From: Solidesulfovibrio carbinolicus
Lineage (GTDB): Bacteria; Desulfobacterota; Desulfovibrionia; Desulfovibrionales; Desulfovibrionaceae
DNA length: 64,000 nt
NCBI RefSeq assembly: GCF_004135975.1
Contig: NZ_CP026538.1
Location: 2,418,001 to 2,482,000, forward strand
Direction of reading: 5' to 3'
The notes beneath the pieces are model-generated. The model saw nothing but the letters and a program-made list of their open reading frames with translations. It ran no database searches and had not been told where the DNA came from. This document shows positions 14,815 to 27,009 of this stretch, one piece after another. The stretch's first letter is position 1. Each line of letters begins with the position of its first letter. Made by a program: the position numbers and the translations under genes.

Positions 14815-16230
14815 CTACCAGGAAAGAGCCAGGGACACGTCGTCCAGGCAGGTTTTGAGTCCCTCGCCGCAGGGCGGGATGATGTAGTTGCCGTCGAAAC
14901 AGGCCATGCAGTACGGCGGTTCCTGACTGTTGCCGCGCACCGACTCCAAAAGGCCCTCGATGGAGAGGTAGTGCAGGGAATCCAGGCCGATGAAACGGGC
15001 GATGTCGTCCACGGACTGGTGGGCGGCGATGAGTTCGCCCTTGGAGGAGAAGTCGATGCCGTAGAAGCAGGGGAAGCGGATGGGCGGACAGGACACGCGC
15101 ATGTGGATCTCGCGAGCGCCGAGTTCGCGCAGGCGTTTGACCCGGGTGCGGATGGTGGTGCCGCGTACGATGGAGTCCTCGACGATGAGGATGCGCTTGC
15201 CCTTGATCATGCTCTTGACCGGATTGAGCTTCACCCGGACGCTGAAATCGCGCATGTCCTGGGAGGGCTGGATGAAGGTGCGGCCCACATAGTGATTGCG
15301 CACCATGCTCATCTCAAAGGGCAGGCCCGAGGCCTGGGAATAGCCGATGGCGGCGTAGAAACCGGAGTCGGGGAACGGCATGACGTAATCGGCGTCCACC
15401 GGCGCTTCATGGGCCAGGGTGCAGCCCATCTGCTTGCGGCGTTCGTAGACCACCTCGCCAAAGACTTCGGAGTCGGGCCGGGCGAAGTAGATGAGTTCGA
15501 ACACGCACTGGCGCACCGGCTGGGGATCGCAGATGCGATACGACTGGAGCCGGCGGTCCTGGATGACGAGCATCTCGCCCGGGGCCACCGAGCGGATGGC
15601 CTCGGCCTCCATGAGGTCGAAGGCGCAGGTCTCGGAGGCCAGCACGTAGGCGTCGCCCATGCGGCCGAGCATGAGCGGCCGGATGCCGTGGGGATCGCGC
15701 ACGGCGATGATCTTGTCGTTGCACAAAAGGAGCAAGGAATAGGAACCCTTGACCTTGTTGCAGGCCTTGATGACGGCTTCTTCCAGGGAACAGCCGTTTA
15801 AGTACTTGGCAATGAGGTGGACGATGACCTCGGAGTCGATGGTGGTCTGGAAGATGGAACCGCTGGCTTCCAGTTCCTCGCGCAGCTCCATGGTGTTGAC
15901 TAGGTTGCCGTTGTGGGCGATGGCGAGGTTGTAGTTGCCAAAGCGCACCAGAAACGGCTGGCAGTTGCGCAAAAGCGACGCGCCGGTGGTGGAATAGCGG
16001 ATATGCCCCACCGCCACCGTGCCCTTGAGTTCCTTGCCCAGGTGGCGTTCGCTGAACACGTCGGCGACCAGGCCCATGCCGCGCTGTTCGCGGATGCGCG
16101 TACCGTCCCAGGTGACGATGCCGGCGGACTCCTGCCCGCGATGCTGCAGGGCGTAGAGGCCAAAGTAGGTCATCCGCGCGGCCTCGGGGTGGCCGTAGAT
16201 GCCGAACAGTCCGCAATATTCCTTTTTCAT
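14815..16230 (-). CDS. purF: Amidophosphoribosyltransferase
   Basis: PurF makes phosphoribosylamine from PRPP and glutamine, the committed step of purine synthesis. The product has 471 residues. It begins MKKEYCGLFGIYG; Cys6 is the probable N-terminal nucleophile after removal of a five-residue propeptide, as in the Bacillus-type enzyme. The PRPP loop ILIVEDSIVRGTT lies near 347. Cys residues in the C-terminal CMACFDGNYI and elsewhere fit the [4Fe-4S]-containing class. carB is 17 bases upstream and a small hypothetical gene seven bases downstream, giving a nucleotide-synthesis operon. Confidence 0.96.
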   Translation of the reverse strand: MKKEYCGLFGIYGHPEAARMTYFGLYALQHRGQESAGIVTWDGTRIREQRGMGLVADVFSERHLGKELKGTVAVGHIRYSTTGASLLRNCQPFLVRFGNYNLAIAHNGNLVNTMELREELEASGSIFQTTIDSEVIVHLIAKYLNGCSLEEAVIKACNKVKGSYSLLLLCNDKIIAVRDPHGIRPLMLGRMGDAYVLASETCAFDLMEAEAIRSVAPGEMLVIQDRRLQSYRICDPQPVRQCVFELIYFARPDSEVFGEVVYERRKQMGCTLAHEAPVDADYVMPFPDSGFYAAIGYSQASGLPFEMSMVRNHYVGRTFIQPSQDMRDFSVRVKLNPVKSMIKGKRILIVEDSIVRGTTIRTRVKRLRELGAREIHMRVSCPPIRFPCFYGIDFSSKGELIAAHQSVDDIARFIGLDSLHYLSIEGLLESVRGNSQEPPYCMACFDGNYIIPPCGEGLKTCLDDVSLALSW

Positions 16231-16247
16231 GACGCGCCACCCGGGGC

Positions 16248-19484
<3,237 letters not shown>

Positions 19485-19765
19485 GGCGTGGGGTGGTTTT
19501 TTAGAGGGTGAAACGACAAATGCGGAACCGGCAAGGAATAAGCCAGTTCGCTTGATCGCGCAAGGGCTTTGCGCCCATGGCCCGTCGCCGGCCGCCGCCC
19601 GGGCCTGCAGCGCCTTGGGGAGGAGCCGGAGGTGACGGAATTGTTGCATGTTGGCGGCATCCCGCCGGGACCGGCCGCCCTTCCTTGACTTCCGCCCTGC
19701 CTTGATTAAAAAAGCCTGTTTCTCCGGCGTCGCGCCGAAGCCGGAATCAAGCGCAAGGACCCGTC

Positions 19766-22588
19766 ATGACCACCGATTATAAAAAGACTCTGCGGCTTCC
19801 CCAGACCTCCTTTCCCATGAAGGCCAACCTCAGGGAGAAGGAACCGGAAACCCTGAAATATTGGGCCGACAACAGCATTTACCAGGCCATGCTCGAGGCC
19901 CGGGAAAACGCCCCCCGCTACATTCTCCACGACGGCCCGCCCTATGCCAACGGCCACCTGCACATGGGCCACGCCCTCAACAAGATTTTAAAGGACATCA
20001 TCGTCAAGTCGCGCCATCTGGCCGGCCAGCAAGCCCCCTACGTGCCCGGCTGGGACTGCCACGGCCTGCCCATTGAGCACAAGGTGTCCCAGGAACTCAA
20101 GGCCAAAGGCAAGGAAAACCTGCCCGCCGTCACCGTGCGCCGCCTGTGCCGGGACTACGCCGCCAAGTTTGTGGACATCCAGCGCAAGGAATTCAAGCGC
20201 CTGGGCGTTTTCGGCGACTGGGACGATCCGTATCTGACCATGCGCCCCTCCTATGAGGCGGCAACGGCCCTGGCGCTGTGCGATTTCGTGGAGCACGGCT
20301 CGGTCTACCGGGGCAAAAAGCCCATCCATTGGTGCCTGTCCTGCAAGACCGCCCTGGCTGAGGCCGAGGTGGAATACGCCGACGAGGTTTCGCCCTCGGT
20401 CTATGTCCGTTTTCCCCTGACCGACCCCAAGCTCAAAGACGTCTTTCCCATGGCCGATCCGGCCAAGGCCTATGCCGTCATCTGGACCACCACGCCCTGG
20501 ACCCTGCCGGACAACATGGCCGTGGCGCTGCATCCCGAATTCACTTACGCCCTGGTGGCCGCAGGCGACGGACAGTATGTCCTGGCCCTGGAGCTTCTTG
20601 ACGCCGTGCGCGAGCTGTTCGGCTGGACCGAGGCCACCGTCCTGGCCGAAGCCCCGGGCTCGGCCCTGGAAGGCCTGGCCGCCCGCCATCCCTTCTACGA
20701 CCGCCCGTCCCCCATCGTCACCGCCGACTACGTGACCCTGGACGCCGGCACGGGCCTGGTCCACACCGCCCCGGGCCACGGCCGCGAGGACTATGACACG
20801 GGCCTGCGCAACGGCCTGGACATCCTCTCGCCCCTGGACGACGCCGGCCGGTTCCTGGACGTGGTCCCCTACTTCGCCGGGCTGACCGTCTGGGAGGCCA
20901 ATCCCAAGGTTATTGAGAAGCTGACCGAGGTCGGCCATCTGCTGGCTTCCAAGAAGCTCAAGCACTCCTACCCCCACTGCTGGCGCTGCAAGGAGCCGGT
21001 CATCTTCCGGGCCACCACCCAGTGGTTCATTGCCATGGAAGCCGGCGAACTGCGTCAAAAGGCCTTGGCCGCCATCGAAAACGACGTGGAATGGATTCCA
21101 GCCTGGGGCAAGGAACGCATCCACAACATGATCGCCTTTCGCCCCGACTGGTGCATCTCGCGCCAGCGCAACTGGGGCGTGCCCATCCTGGCCCTTATCT
21201 GCGAATCCTGCGACGCGGCCTACAACGACGCCGACTGGATGCGCTCGGTGGCCACGAAATTCGCCGACCACGAGCGCGGCTGCGACTACTGGTTCGAGGC
21301 GGCCCTTGACGACATCGTGCCGGCCGGGCTGACCTGCCCCCAGTGCGGCGGGACCCACTGGCGCAAGGAGACCGACATCCTCGACGTCTGGTTCGACTCG
21401 GGCACGAGCTTTGCCGCGGTCCTGGAAAAGCGCCCGGAACTCGGCTTTCCGGCCAACATGTATCTCGAAGGCTCGGACCAGCATCGCGGCTGGTTCCACA
21501 GCTCGCTTTTGGCCTCCATGGGCACGCGCGGCGTCGCGCCCTACAAGCAGGTGCTCACCCACGGCTACGTCGTTGACGGCGAAGGCCGCAAGATGTCCAA
21601 GTCGCTGGGCAACGGCATGGAGCCCCAGGAGATCATCGACAAGCACGGGGCCGAGATCCTGCGCCTGTGGACCTCCGCCGTGGATTACCGCGACGACATC
21701 CGCATCTCCGAAGAGATCCTGGCCCGGCTGGTCGAGGCCTACCGCCGCATCCGCAACACCTGCCGGTTCATTCTCGGCAACCTGTCCGACTTCGACCCGG
21801 CCGTCCACGACGTGGCCCCGGCCGACATGCTGCCCCTGGACCGCTACGCCCTGGAGGCCGTGGCCGCCGGCCATCAGCGCATGGCCGAAGCCTATGAGGC
21901 CTACGAGTTCCACAAGGTGTTCCACACCCTGCACAACCTGTGCGTTACCGACCTGTCGGCCTTCTACCTCGACATCTTAAAGGACCGCCTCTACGTCTCG
22001 GCCGGCGCTTCCCACGAGCGCCGCTCGGCCCAGGCCGCCTTGTGGCGCATCCTGCGCGTGCTGCTCCTGGACATGGCCCCGATCCTGTCGTTTACTGCCG
22101 AGGAAGTCTTTCGCCACACCCAGCCCGGCCAGCGCGGCCCTGGCGCGTCCGTTTTCGCCATGGAACCCCTGGACGTTACGGGCTGGCGGCTGGACGAGGC
22201 CCTGCGCGAGCGCCTCGATCTGGTGGCCGCCCTGCGGGCCGAAGTGACCCGTGCCATCGAACCCCGGCGCAAGGCCGGCGAAGTGGGCCAGTCCCTGGAG
22301 ACGGCCGTTTCGCTCTATCTGCCCGAGGACGTGCTGGCCTCGGTATCGGGTTTGGGCATGGATCTGCGAGAGGTGTTCATCGTCTCCCAGGTGACGCTGG
22401 CCCCGGCCGCGCAGGCCCCGGCCGACGCCGTCGCCTGCGAAGCCGTTTCCGGCGCGTTTGTGGGCGTGGCCCGGGCCAAGGGCCAGAAATGCGCCCGGTG
22501 CTGGATCTACAGCGAAGAAACGGCCGGCCCGGAGCATCCGGACCTGTGTCCGCGCTGCGCCACCGTGCTGGCCGCCGAGGGAATCTAG
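19766..22588 (+). CDS. ileS: Isoleucyl-tRNA synthetase
   Basis: A class I aminoacyl-tRNA synthetase of 940 residues charging tRNA-Ile. The HIGH-type motif [11 protein letters not shown] lies near residue 60 and KMSKS near 609. The large CP1 editing domain lies between, with [10 protein letters not shown]-like [14 protein letters not shown], and a C-terminal zinc-binding segment has CARCW (about 909) and CPRC near the end. AAGGA lies eight bases before the ATG. lspA starts three bases after the stop, an arrangement common in proteobacteria. Confidence 0.97.
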   Translation: MTTDYKKTLRLPQTSFPMKANLREKEPETLKYWADNSIYQAMLEARENAPRYILHDGPPYANGHLHMGHALNKILKDIIVKSRHLAGQQAPYVPGWDCHGLPIEHKVSQELKAKGKENLPAVTVRRLCRDYAAKFVDIQRKEFKRLGVFGDWDDPYLTMRPSYEAATALALCDFVEHGSVYRGKKPIHWCLSCKTALAEAEVEYADEVSPSVYVRFPLTDPKLKDVFPMADPAKAYAVIWTTTPWTLPDNMAVALHPEFTYALVAAGDGQYVLALELLDAVRELFGWTEATVLAEAPGSALEGLAARHPFYDRPSPIVTADYVTLDAGTGLVHTAPGHGREDYDTGLRNGLDILSPLDDAGRFLDVVPYFAGLTVWEANPKVIEKLTEVGHLLASKKLKHSYPHCWRCKEPVIFRATTQWFIAMEAGELRQKALAAIENDVEWIPAWGKERIHNMIAFRPDWCISRQRNWGVPILALICESCDAAYNDADWMRSVATKFADHERGCDYWFEAALDDIVPAGLTCPQCGGTHWRKETDILDVWFDSGTSFAAVLEKRPELGFPANMYLEGSDQHRGWFHSSLLASMGTRGVAPYKQVLTHGYVVDGEGRKMSKSLGNGMEPQEIIDKHGAEILRLWTSAVDYRDDIRISEEILARLVEAYRRIRNTCRFILGNLSDFDPAVHDVAPADMLPLDRYALEAVAAGHQRMAEAYEAYEFHKVFHTLHNLCVTDLSAFYLDILKDRLYVSAGASHERRSAQAALWRILRVLLLDMAPILSFTAEEVFRHTQPGQRGPGASVFAMEPLDVTGWRLDEALRERLDLVAALRAEVTRAIEPRRKAGEVGQSLETAVSLYLPEDVLASVSGLGMDLREVFIVSQVTLAPAAQAPADAVACEAVSGAFVGVARAKGQKCARCWIYSEETAGPEHPDLCPRCATVLAAEGI

Positions 22589-22591
22589 CCC

Positions 22592-23083
22592 ATGCGTAAA
22601 AGCTACCGGATCGCCCTGCCCATCGCCGTGCTGGTGGTCATCCTGGATCAGCTCACCAAGCTGTGGATTCAGGACCACATGGTGCTCTACACCACCCGCA
22701 CGGTGATCCCGGGCTTTTTCAACATCGTCCACGTGCTCAACCGTGGAGCGGCGTTTGGATTCCTCAACCGCTCCGACATCCAGTGGCAGACCTATTTCTT
22801 TTTTGCCGCCACCGCCCTGGCCGTGCTCATCATTTTCCACTTGCTGCGCATGGCCCGTGACGACGACAAGCTGCTCATCACCGGGCTTGGCCTTATTCTC
22901 GGCGGGGCCGTGGGCAATCTCATCGACCGCATCAAGACCGGGGAAGTTGTGGATTTCCTGGACTTTTACTGGAAAACCTTTCACTGGCCGGCCTTCAACG
23001 TCGCTGATATCGCCATTTTCCTCGGCTCGCTGGGGCTGGTGTTCGCCTTTTACCGCCTGCGCCGGCCGCCCCAGGATTCCTGA
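22592..23083 (+). CDS. lspA: Lipoprotein signal peptidase (signal peptidase II)
   Basis: An aspartic peptidase of 163 residues in the inner membrane that cleaves prolipoproteins before the lipidated cysteine. Four hydrophobic spans are visible. The two catalytic aspartates lie in GNLIDRIKTGEVVDF (about 109-123) and FNVADIAIFLG (about 135-145). It is coupled to ileS, three bases upstream. Substrates in this window would include the CpoB-like lipoprotein at 23430 and the his-operon lipoprotein at 37960. Confidence 0.96.
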   Translation: MRKSYRIALPIAVLVVILDQLTKLWIQDHMVLYTTRTVIPGFFNIVHVLNRGAAFGFLNRSDIQWQTYFFFAATALAVLIIFHLLRMARDDDKLLITGLGLILGGAVGNLIDRIKTGEVVDFLDFYWKTFHWPAFNVADIAIFLGSLGLVFAFYRLRRPPQDS

Positions 23084-23202
23084 CGGCCCGCCCGGGAAGG
23101 GGGGCGTCGTTTTGACGAACACAGTGTTATGTCCAAGATTTTCCAGAGCGCCTCGCGCACCGGCCAAGCCCGGACGCGCGGCGAAAACTCCAGAGGTCGT
23201 CC

Positions 23203-23433
23203 ATGATTCTGCCTGAACTGCCAGCCATGACCCCGGGCCAACTGGCTCTTTTCCTGGGGCTGATGGCCCTGCCCATTCTTCCCAATTTCATTGCGATATG
23301 GCACAGCTTCTACCGGGTGTTCCCCACCCATACCGAGAAGATGTTCTGGTTCCTTCTGGCCATTTTTGTGCCCGTGCTCGGCGGGATCGCCTATCTCATC
23401 TGGGGACGCAAGCGAGGTCATAAACCGTCATGA
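23203..23433 (+). CDS. Small membrane protein with PLDc_N-like domain
   Basis: A 76-residue protein with two hydrophobic helices (about 13-35 and 46-66). The C-terminal half FWFLLAIFVPVLGGIAYLIW followed by GRKRG matches the N-terminal membrane domain of cardiolipin synthase-type proteins (PLDc_N), here standing alone. AGAGGT precedes the ATG. Its stop overlaps the start of the next gene (ATGA), so it is coupled to the CpoB-like gene. The function is unknown; an inner-membrane location is likely. Confidence 0.75.
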   Translation: MILPELPAMTPGQLALFLGLMALPILPNFIAIWHSFYRVFPTHTEKMFWFLLAIFVPVLGGIAYLIWGRKRGHKPS

Positions 23434-24398
23434 AAATGCGCCACGACGCCGCAGCGGCCTTGGCTGCCGTAATGCTCGCCGCCCTGGTTGGCGGCTGCGC
23501 CCCGGCCCAGCCCAAAGGCCCAGCGCCGCTCAACACCCCGGCCGACATGTGGGCCGAACTGGAAAACGCCAAGGGTGAAATCCGCCGTTTGAACGCCAAA
23601 GTCGAGGAATTGTCCCAGCAGGTGGAAGGCAACCGCCAGGACCCTGAACTGGCCGGGAGAATCACCCGTCTGGAGGGCCAGGTGAGCCGCATGGCCTCCC
23701 AACTGGCCATCGATGTCGATGGCGGCGGCGCGGCCCATGCTCCGACTGCCCCGGGAACCGGTTACGCCGCAGCGCCTGCGGCCGGATACGGCAACGCGCC
23801 TCAGACCAATTACGGCACGGGTGCACCCTACGGCGCGCCGGCCGCCCAGGGCGCTTACGGCGCGGGCCAAGGCCAGCCCGCCTACGGCGCAGGACAGAGC
23901 CAGGCCGGCTACGGCGCCGCCAACGACGAGCCCAGCATTCCGCCCTACAATCCCCAGACCGGCTACGCCGCCCCCCAGGCTCCGGCCGCGCCTGCGCCGG
24001 CTGTCCAGGCCCCGGCATCCGACGCCCAAAGCCCGGCCGACGCCGTCTACGCCAAGGGCCTGACCAGCTTCAACAGCCGCCAGTACCAGCAGGCCCTGGG
24101 CATTTTCCAGGAGTTCGCCCGCAACTTCAAATCCAGCCCGCTGATGGCCAACGCGATGTTCTGGACCGGCGAGTGCTATTTCCAGCTGGGCGATTTCGCC
24201 AACGCCGCCCTGTCCTACCAGGAAGTCATCGAGAAGTACCCCAAGAGCGCCAAGCACGCCGACGCCCTGTTCAAACGCGGCGTGGCCTTCTCCAAGCTCG
24301 GCAACGCCGGCGCGGCCAAGCTGTCGTTCAAGGAAGTCATCGACAAATACCCGGACTCCGCTTTTGCCGCCCGGGCCAAGACCATGATGCCCAAATAG
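23430..24398 (+). CDS. CpoB/YbgF-like lipoprotein with TPR repeats
   Basis: A probable lipoprotein of 322 residues, with signal peptide and lipobox LVGGC (Cys about 24). Residues 40-95 form a heptad-like coiled coil. Residues about 100-195 are a low-complexity linker rich in Ala, Gly, Tyr, Gln and Pro with repeated AYGAGQ-type units. The C-terminal 120 residues are three TPR-like repeats (DAVYAKGLTSFNSRQYQQAL, then two more), the layout of YbgF/CpoB, which coordinates cell wall synthesis with Tol-Pal constriction. No tol or pal gene is in the window. It overlaps the preceding small membrane protein by four bases. Confidence 0.85.
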   Translation: MKMRHDAAAALAAVMLAALVGGCAPAQPKGPAPLNTPADMWAELENAKGEIRRLNAKVEELSQQVEGNRQDPELAGRITRLEGQVSRMASQLAIDVDGGGAAHAPTAPGTGYAAAPAAGYGNAPQTNYGTGAPYGAPAAQGAYGAGQGQPAYGAGQSQAGYGAANDEPSIPPYNPQTGYAAPQAPAAPAPAVQAPASDAQSPADAVYAKGLTSFNSRQYQQALGIFQEFARNFKSSPLMANAMFWTGECYFQLGDFANAALSYQEVIEKYPKSAKHADALFKRGVAFSKLGNAGAAKLSFKEVIDKYPDSAFAARAKTMMPK

Positions 24399-24422
24399 GG
24401 CCGGCCAGGAGCTGCCACTCTT

Positions 24423-24863
24423 ATGGAAAATCAGCCAACAACGTATCGCAAGGTCGTCTACTTGACCTTTCCCCCCGAATCTTCGGGCAAGCCCCTGGTC
24501 TGCGATCTGGCCCGGGTGCATGGCCTGTGCTTCAGCATCCTCAAGGCCCAGATCACCCCGCGCCAGGAAGGCCAAATGACCATCGAGATCACGGGCGAGC
24601 GCGAGGCCTACAAGCGCGGCGTGGCCTATCTCCAGGAACAGGGCGTGGGCGTGGCCCCGGTGGCCCAGCGTATTTCCCGCGACGAGGACAGCTGCATCCA
24701 CTGCGGCATGTGCACGGCCCTTTGCCCTACCAAGGCCCTGGCCGTGAACCTTGAAAGCCGGCTGGTGGTCTTCGACGGCGAAGCCTGCTCGGCCTGCGGC
24801 ATGTGCACCAAGGTGTGTCCGGTCAAAGCCATGGAGATCCTGCTCGAAAACGGCGTCATGTGA
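24423..24863 (+). CDS. NIL domain ferredoxin (two [4Fe-4S] clusters)
   Basis: The product has 146 residues. Positions about 8-78 form a NIL-type alpha/beta domain like the C-terminal sensor domain of methionine transporter ATPases. Two ferredoxin motifs follow, CIHCGMCTALCP (about 91) and CSACGMCTKVCP (about 123). Such NIL-ferredoxins occur in anaerobes and are associated in the literature with sulfur assimilation and methionine or homocysteine synthesis; that role is inferred here from the family. The PilZ-like gene starts close downstream. Confidence 0.86.
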   Translation: MENQPTTYRKVVYLTFPPESSGKPLVCDLARVHGLCFSILKAQITPRQEGQMTIEITGEREAYKRGVAYLQEQGVGVAPVAQRISRDEDSCIHCGMCTALCPTKALAVNLESRLVVFDGEACSACGMCTKVCPVKAMEILLENGVM

Positions 24864-24880
24864 CGCGGGAGACGGCCGCC

Positions 24881-25405
24881 GTGGAAGAAAAACGCACCTA
24901 CATGCGCATCCCCACGCGACTGCGCGGGCATCTGCGTCTTGTGCCGAACGCGGACGAAATGCCGCTTTACCGGGAAACGCCGCCCATGGGATCCACGCCC
25001 TGCACGGTGGACCCGCGCGATCCCGGCATCAGCGAACCGCTTTTTTCGCTGCTTTGCACCATCAATTCCAAGCTCGACATGCTGCTGGCCATGCAGGACC
25101 GGGACGTGCTGGAAGCGGACTTCCCGGTGACCATGGACATCACGGAAATCAGCGGGGCCGGGGTGCGGTTTTCCACGACGGAAGAGCTGTCCTTGGAGCA
25201 ACCGGTCGAGGCCGTCATTGTGCTGGCGCGTTTCCCCATGCGCCTGGCCGGGGCCATGGGCCGGATTATCCGGCGCGAGGAAATCGACGGCCGTATTGTG
25301 TATGCCCTGGATTTCACGCGCATCCGGGAACGCGACCTGGAGAGCATCGTGCAATTCGTCTTTCAGAGCCAGCGCGACGACCTTCGCGGGAAAAAGTGGG
25401 ATTAG
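24881..25405 (+). CDS. PilZ-like domain protein
   Basis: About 174 residues. The N-terminus EEKRTYMRIPTRLRG resembles the RxxxR c-di-GMP-binding start of PilZ-type proteins. A beta-rich part follows, with MDITEISGAGVRFST near 85-100 standing in for the D/NxSxxG motif; it is imperfect, so c-di-GMP binding is uncertain. I choose the GTG at 24881 (GGGAG about eight bases upstream, start EEKR). The GTG at 24860 that overlaps the preceding stop is the alternative. It lies three bases before a CheZ-like gene, suggesting a role in motility or chemotaxis signalling. Confidence 0.7.
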   Translation: MEEKRTYMRIPTRLRGHLRLVPNADEMPLYRETPPMGSTPCTVDPRDPGISEPLFSLLCTINSKLDMLLAMQDRDVLEADFPVTMDITEISGAGVRFSTTEELSLEQPVEAVIVLARFPMRLAGAMGRIIRREEIDGRIVYALDFTRIRERDLESIVQFVFQSQRDDLRGKKWD

Positions 25406-25408
25406 GCC

Positions 25409-26152
25409 ATGGTCAACGACGACGAACTGCTCGAACGGCTGCTGGAAAAGATCGTCCAAGAAGTGGTGCCCGACCTGCGCGAGAGCATCGGGGCCACCAT
25501 CGAGAAGGAAGTGGCCAGGACCTTGTCCCGGGCGCTTTTGGAAAGCGAATTCCACAAGCGCCTCAACCAGGAGATGCGCGACGGCCTCCAGGATATCTAT
25601 AAAGAGATCGTCCAGGCGGCCAAACACGGCGCCGAGCAGCCGGCCGAAGGCGACAGCGGCAAACATCAGGCCGACCAGCTCTTCCAGGAAGCGGCCCAGC
25701 AACTCGACAACATTCTCCAGACCACGGAATCTGCCACGTCCGAAATCATGGACATCGTCGAGAAGCACATGGAACTGCAAGCCGAATGCGCCGCTATCCT
25801 CGACGGCCTGCCCGGCGGCTATGCCGGCCCCAAGGAAGTCACGCGGCTCAAAAGCGCCAACGAGGCCCTTGGCGAAGACCTCATGCGCATCATGACGACG
25901 TTAAGCTTCCAGGATCTCACCGGCCAGCGCATCAAGCGCATCATAACGGCTATCAAGAAGGTTGAGCAGATCGTCCTGGATCTCTATCTTTCCACCGGCT
26001 TGCAGATCCGTGCCCAGGCCCAGGCCCCGGACCGCAACATTGAGGACCTCAAGGCCGAGGCCAAACAGAAGGTCTCCGAACTCAAGGGGCCGCAGTCCGA
26101 CGTCAAACAGGGCGACGTGGACGACTTGCTCGCCCAGCTCGGCCTGGACTAG
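25409..26152 (+). CDS. cheZ: CheZ-type protein phosphatase
   Basis: A predominantly helical protein of 247 residues. The catalytic CheZ motif DxxxQ lies in SFQDLTGQRIKRII near residue 166, inside the long four-helix hairpin, and the extreme C-terminus DVDDLLAQLGLD resembles the CheY-binding tail. It is expected to dephosphorylate CheY-P. The N-terminal 100 residues diverge from enterobacterial CheZ. It follows a PilZ-like protein by three bases. The gene is solitary here, with no cheA/cheW/cheY nearby. Confidence 0.82.
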   Translation: MVNDDELLERLLEKIVQEVVPDLRESIGATIEKEVARTLSRALLESEFHKRLNQEMRDGLQDIYKEIVQAAKHGAEQPAEGDSGKHQADQLFQEAAQQLDNILQTTESATSEIMDIVEKHMELQAECAAILDGLPGGYAGPKEVTRLKSANEALGEDLMRIMTTLSFQDLTGQRIKRIITAIKKVEQIVLDLYLSTGLQIRAQAQAPDRNIEDLKAEAKQKVSELKGPQSDVKQGDVDDLLAQLGLD

Positions 26153-26169
26153 GCTGCTTTTTTTCAGCT

Positions 26170-26205
26170 AAGAAGCACGCCAAACAATGGCTTGGCGTGC
26201 TTCTT
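26170..26205. terminator. Inverted repeat between convergent genes
   Basis: A perfect 14-bp stem (AAGAAGCACGCCAA / TTGGCGTGCTTCTT) with an eight-base loop lies between the convergent CheZ-like and AT-rich genes. It has no long T-run after either arm, so it is at best a modest bidirectional terminator. Confidence 0.6.
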
Positions 26206-26222
26206 GAAAGTACAAAATGTTG

Positions 26223-26879
26223 TTACTCAATTGGCCAAGAACGAGAGATAGGTAACTGAAGCCTTTCCGGAAGGCTGTCAATGAATTTATTTATAGTTGT
26301 CACGTCATTTTCGCAAAAAAAGTGTATATGATACATTTCGCCGTTGGAGAATTTTACTGTTCCAGATATATCTTTGTGGTCTAAAGGCACTGGGTATCTT
26401 CCACCCCAAACAGCATGGCATGACAAACGCCTCAATAGGGCTTCTTCTTCGTTCGTTAAATCAAGACCAATAGAACCAGAGAGTTTATAAAGATCGTGGC
26501 TTTTTAGCTCGTTAGGAAATACAGATTTTAGTTTCTTTTTTTCATCAATGCTCGAATTCATGATTTCAAAAAAGCGCTGCCTACAAAAATAGCTATTGTG
26601 AAAAATGTATTTCGCCTTAAAAATATTTTCAATTGCAAATGACATGAGCATAAAATACGGCTTTTTATAATAATCACTGGGTATAGACTTTTGTTTTTCA
26701 TTACAAGCTCGCGTGAGTTCATTCCAATATTGCATTACTTCAGGTTCAAGTAATTTTGCAGCTTTTATCAGTTCAATCGCTTTATCTATCCATTGAACGT
26801 GGTTAAAAGCCAAGTTCTGGAAAACTTCTTGGTGAACCTTATCCCAATTTAAATCTTTATTGGTCTCTTGAGCTAACAT
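26223..26879 (-). CDS. AT-rich HEPN-like protein of unknown function
   Basis: The protein has 218 residues and is encoded by DNA much richer in A/T than everything around it, a sign of recent transfer. The N-terminal half is helical; PYFMLMSFAIENIFKAKYIF near 75-95 resembles HEPN-type helical proteins. The C-terminal half has SHDLYKLSGSIGLDLTNEEE and RRLSCHAVWGGRYPVPLDH, which I associate with uncharacterised HEPN-like families. A clear RxxxxH RNase motif is not certain. AAGGGG lies seven bases before the ATG and a near-consensus promoter is upstream. Defence or toxin-like activity is only a guess. Confidence 0.75.
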   Translation of the reverse strand: MLAQETNKDLNWDKVHQEVFQNLAFNHVQWIDKAIELIKAAKLLEPEVMQYWNELTRACNEKQKSIPSDYYKKPYFMLMSFAIENIFKAKYIFHNSYFCRQRFFEIMNSSIDEKKKLKSVFPNELKSHDLYKLSGSIGLDLTNEEEALLRRLSCHAVWGGRYPVPLDHKDISGTVKFSNGEMYHIHFFCENDVTTINKFIDSLPERLQLPISRSWPIE

Positions 26880-26903
26880 AGTATGCCCCTTGTTTTAGGT
26901 TGT

Positions 26904-26932
26904 ATTATTAGATATTTTATTTAAGCTGTCAA
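26904..26932 (-). promoter_or_regulatory. Sigma-70-type promoter of the AT-rich gene
   Basis: On the minus strand, TTGACA (26932-26927) is followed after exactly 17 bases by AATAAT (26909-26904), and the transcript would start about 20 bases before the AT-rich gene's ATG. It is the closest match to the consensus that I found in the window. Confidence 0.7.
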
Positions 26933-27009
26933 TCGTATATGTCTGTCTATTTGTTCTGCCCTTAATCAACTATAGCCTCCCGATCCCTCAACTTTGCCCA
27001 TGAAAACAA

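Noticed and set aside
19485-19765. T-box riboswitch before ileS
   Set aside because: No T-box consensus (TGGNACCGCG-like) or terminator/antiterminator pair was found in the 281 bases, and ileS T-boxes are mainly a Gram-positive feature.
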